Source: Betaproteobacteria bacterium RIFCSPLOWO2_02_FULL_68_150 (GTDB lineage: Bacteria > Pseudomonadota > Gammaproteobacteria > Burkholderiales > SG8-39). From it: 13,836 nt of DNA. The stretch is from positions 1-13,836 of the forward strand of contig MERE01000015.1 of assembly GCA_001771975.1 (NCBI GenBank), given 5' to 3'. Numbering within the stretch: position 1 is the first letter of the stretch; every line of letters starts with the position of its first letter. Position numbers and translations under genes: made by a program. A model generated the notes under the pieces. That model searched no databases. It worked only from the letters and a program-made list of their open reading frames with translations, and was not told where the DNA came from. Positions 13,698 through 13,836 of the stretch are shown here, one piece after another.

Positions 13698-13836
13698 GAC
13701 GGATCTCCTAGAAAGTCCGCTTCATCGCATCGAACGGCACTTGGCGCGAACCCCGCTCCGGCAATCGCAGCCGCAATCTTGTAGGGGCCGAGCGGACTTT
13801 CGACCCGCACGCGTTTCGACGCATGATCGATTTCGA
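13562..13836 (-). CDS. C-terminal part of heavy-metal-associated (HMA) domain protein, truncated by window edge
   Basis: Reading in from the window's right edge on the minus strand, the frame gives EIDHASKRVRVES, then PYKIAAAIAGAGFAP. This is the last strand-helix-strand of an HMA (CopZ/MerP-like) metallochaperone fold; the metal-binding CXXC loop would lie outside. The HMA part ends near 13740, but the frame stays open to a TGA at 13562, overlapping the next gene by 136 nt. That tail (about 55 residues, with several Cys and a terminal HGHGG) may be real, or the true end may have been changed by a frameshift. Small copper or mercury chaperone is the likely role. Confidence 0.5.
   Translation of the reverse strand, partial: EIDHASKRVRVESPLGPYKIAAAIAGAGFAPSAVRCDEADFLGDPSWNGCRRTGSGWHCSLASCGCSRAGVTAHREAERGLFTYQHGHGG
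13674..13725 (-). repeat. Duplicated 5' gene segment, copy 2
   Basis: Partner of the segment at 13172-13223 (39 of 52 bases identical, no gaps). It spans the ribosome-binding site, the GTG start and the first codons of the diverged mini-protein. In both copies a frame upstream of the ribosome-binding site ends in KR-(I/T)-F followed by TAG, perhaps the tail of a gene that preceded the ancestral copy. Confidence 0.75.

Overview
The window is high-GC DNA with tightly packed, often overlapping genes. The protein types (bc1-type Rieske protein, CcmF/CcmH/CcmI, copper-island small proteins) suggest a betaproteobacterium or a relative; this is an inference from gene content and composition, not a proven placement. 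No rRNA, tRNA, CRISPR array, transposase or plasmid gene was seen, and no stretch longer than about 300 bases lacks a gene.

Region 1 (1-7119, plus strand) looks like one long copper-handling transcription unit. It runs: a Cu(I)-exporting P1B-type ATPase (5' end outside the window), a YHS-domain metal-binding protein, a secreted protein of unknown family, a His-rich DUF2933-type membrane protein, two tandem paralogous isoprenylcysteine/phospholipid-methyltransferase-like membrane proteins, a solitary bc1-type Rieske protein, a CusF-like periplasmic copper-binding protein, and a six-helix membrane cyclase with HAMP and class III catalytic domains. Several junctions are 4-8 nt overlaps. The cyclase carries a Met/His-rich loop predicted to face the periplasm, just before the helix that leads into HAMP. 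It may be a copper-responsive cyclic-nucleotide sensor, and I regard this as the best candidate for an undescribed system.

Region 2 (7144-8590) holds two divergent genes for exported proteins of unknown function: a 284-residue protein with an unusual CCNN...CNH motif and a 127-residue protein. Between them lies a perfect FNR/ANR/DNR-type palindrome (8092-8105). The same 11-mer also occurs upstream of each gene, in gene-relative orientation.

Region 3 (8723-12067, plus strand) is a three-gene cytochrome c maturation cassette, ccmF-ccmH-ccmI, joined by overlapping start and stop codons. It lacks ccmG, and ccmABCDE are not in the window. The layout recalls the E. coli nrfEFG heme-lyase module more than a complete ccm operon.

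Region 4 (12117-13836, minus strand) is a second metal-type cluster of lower GC: an HMA-domain fragment at the window edge, two related DUF2933-like mini-membrane proteins (one apparently degraded), another small membrane protein, and an Lgt-family protein lacking the Arg expected at the signature motif. A local duplication including the ribosome-binding site links the two mini-proteins.
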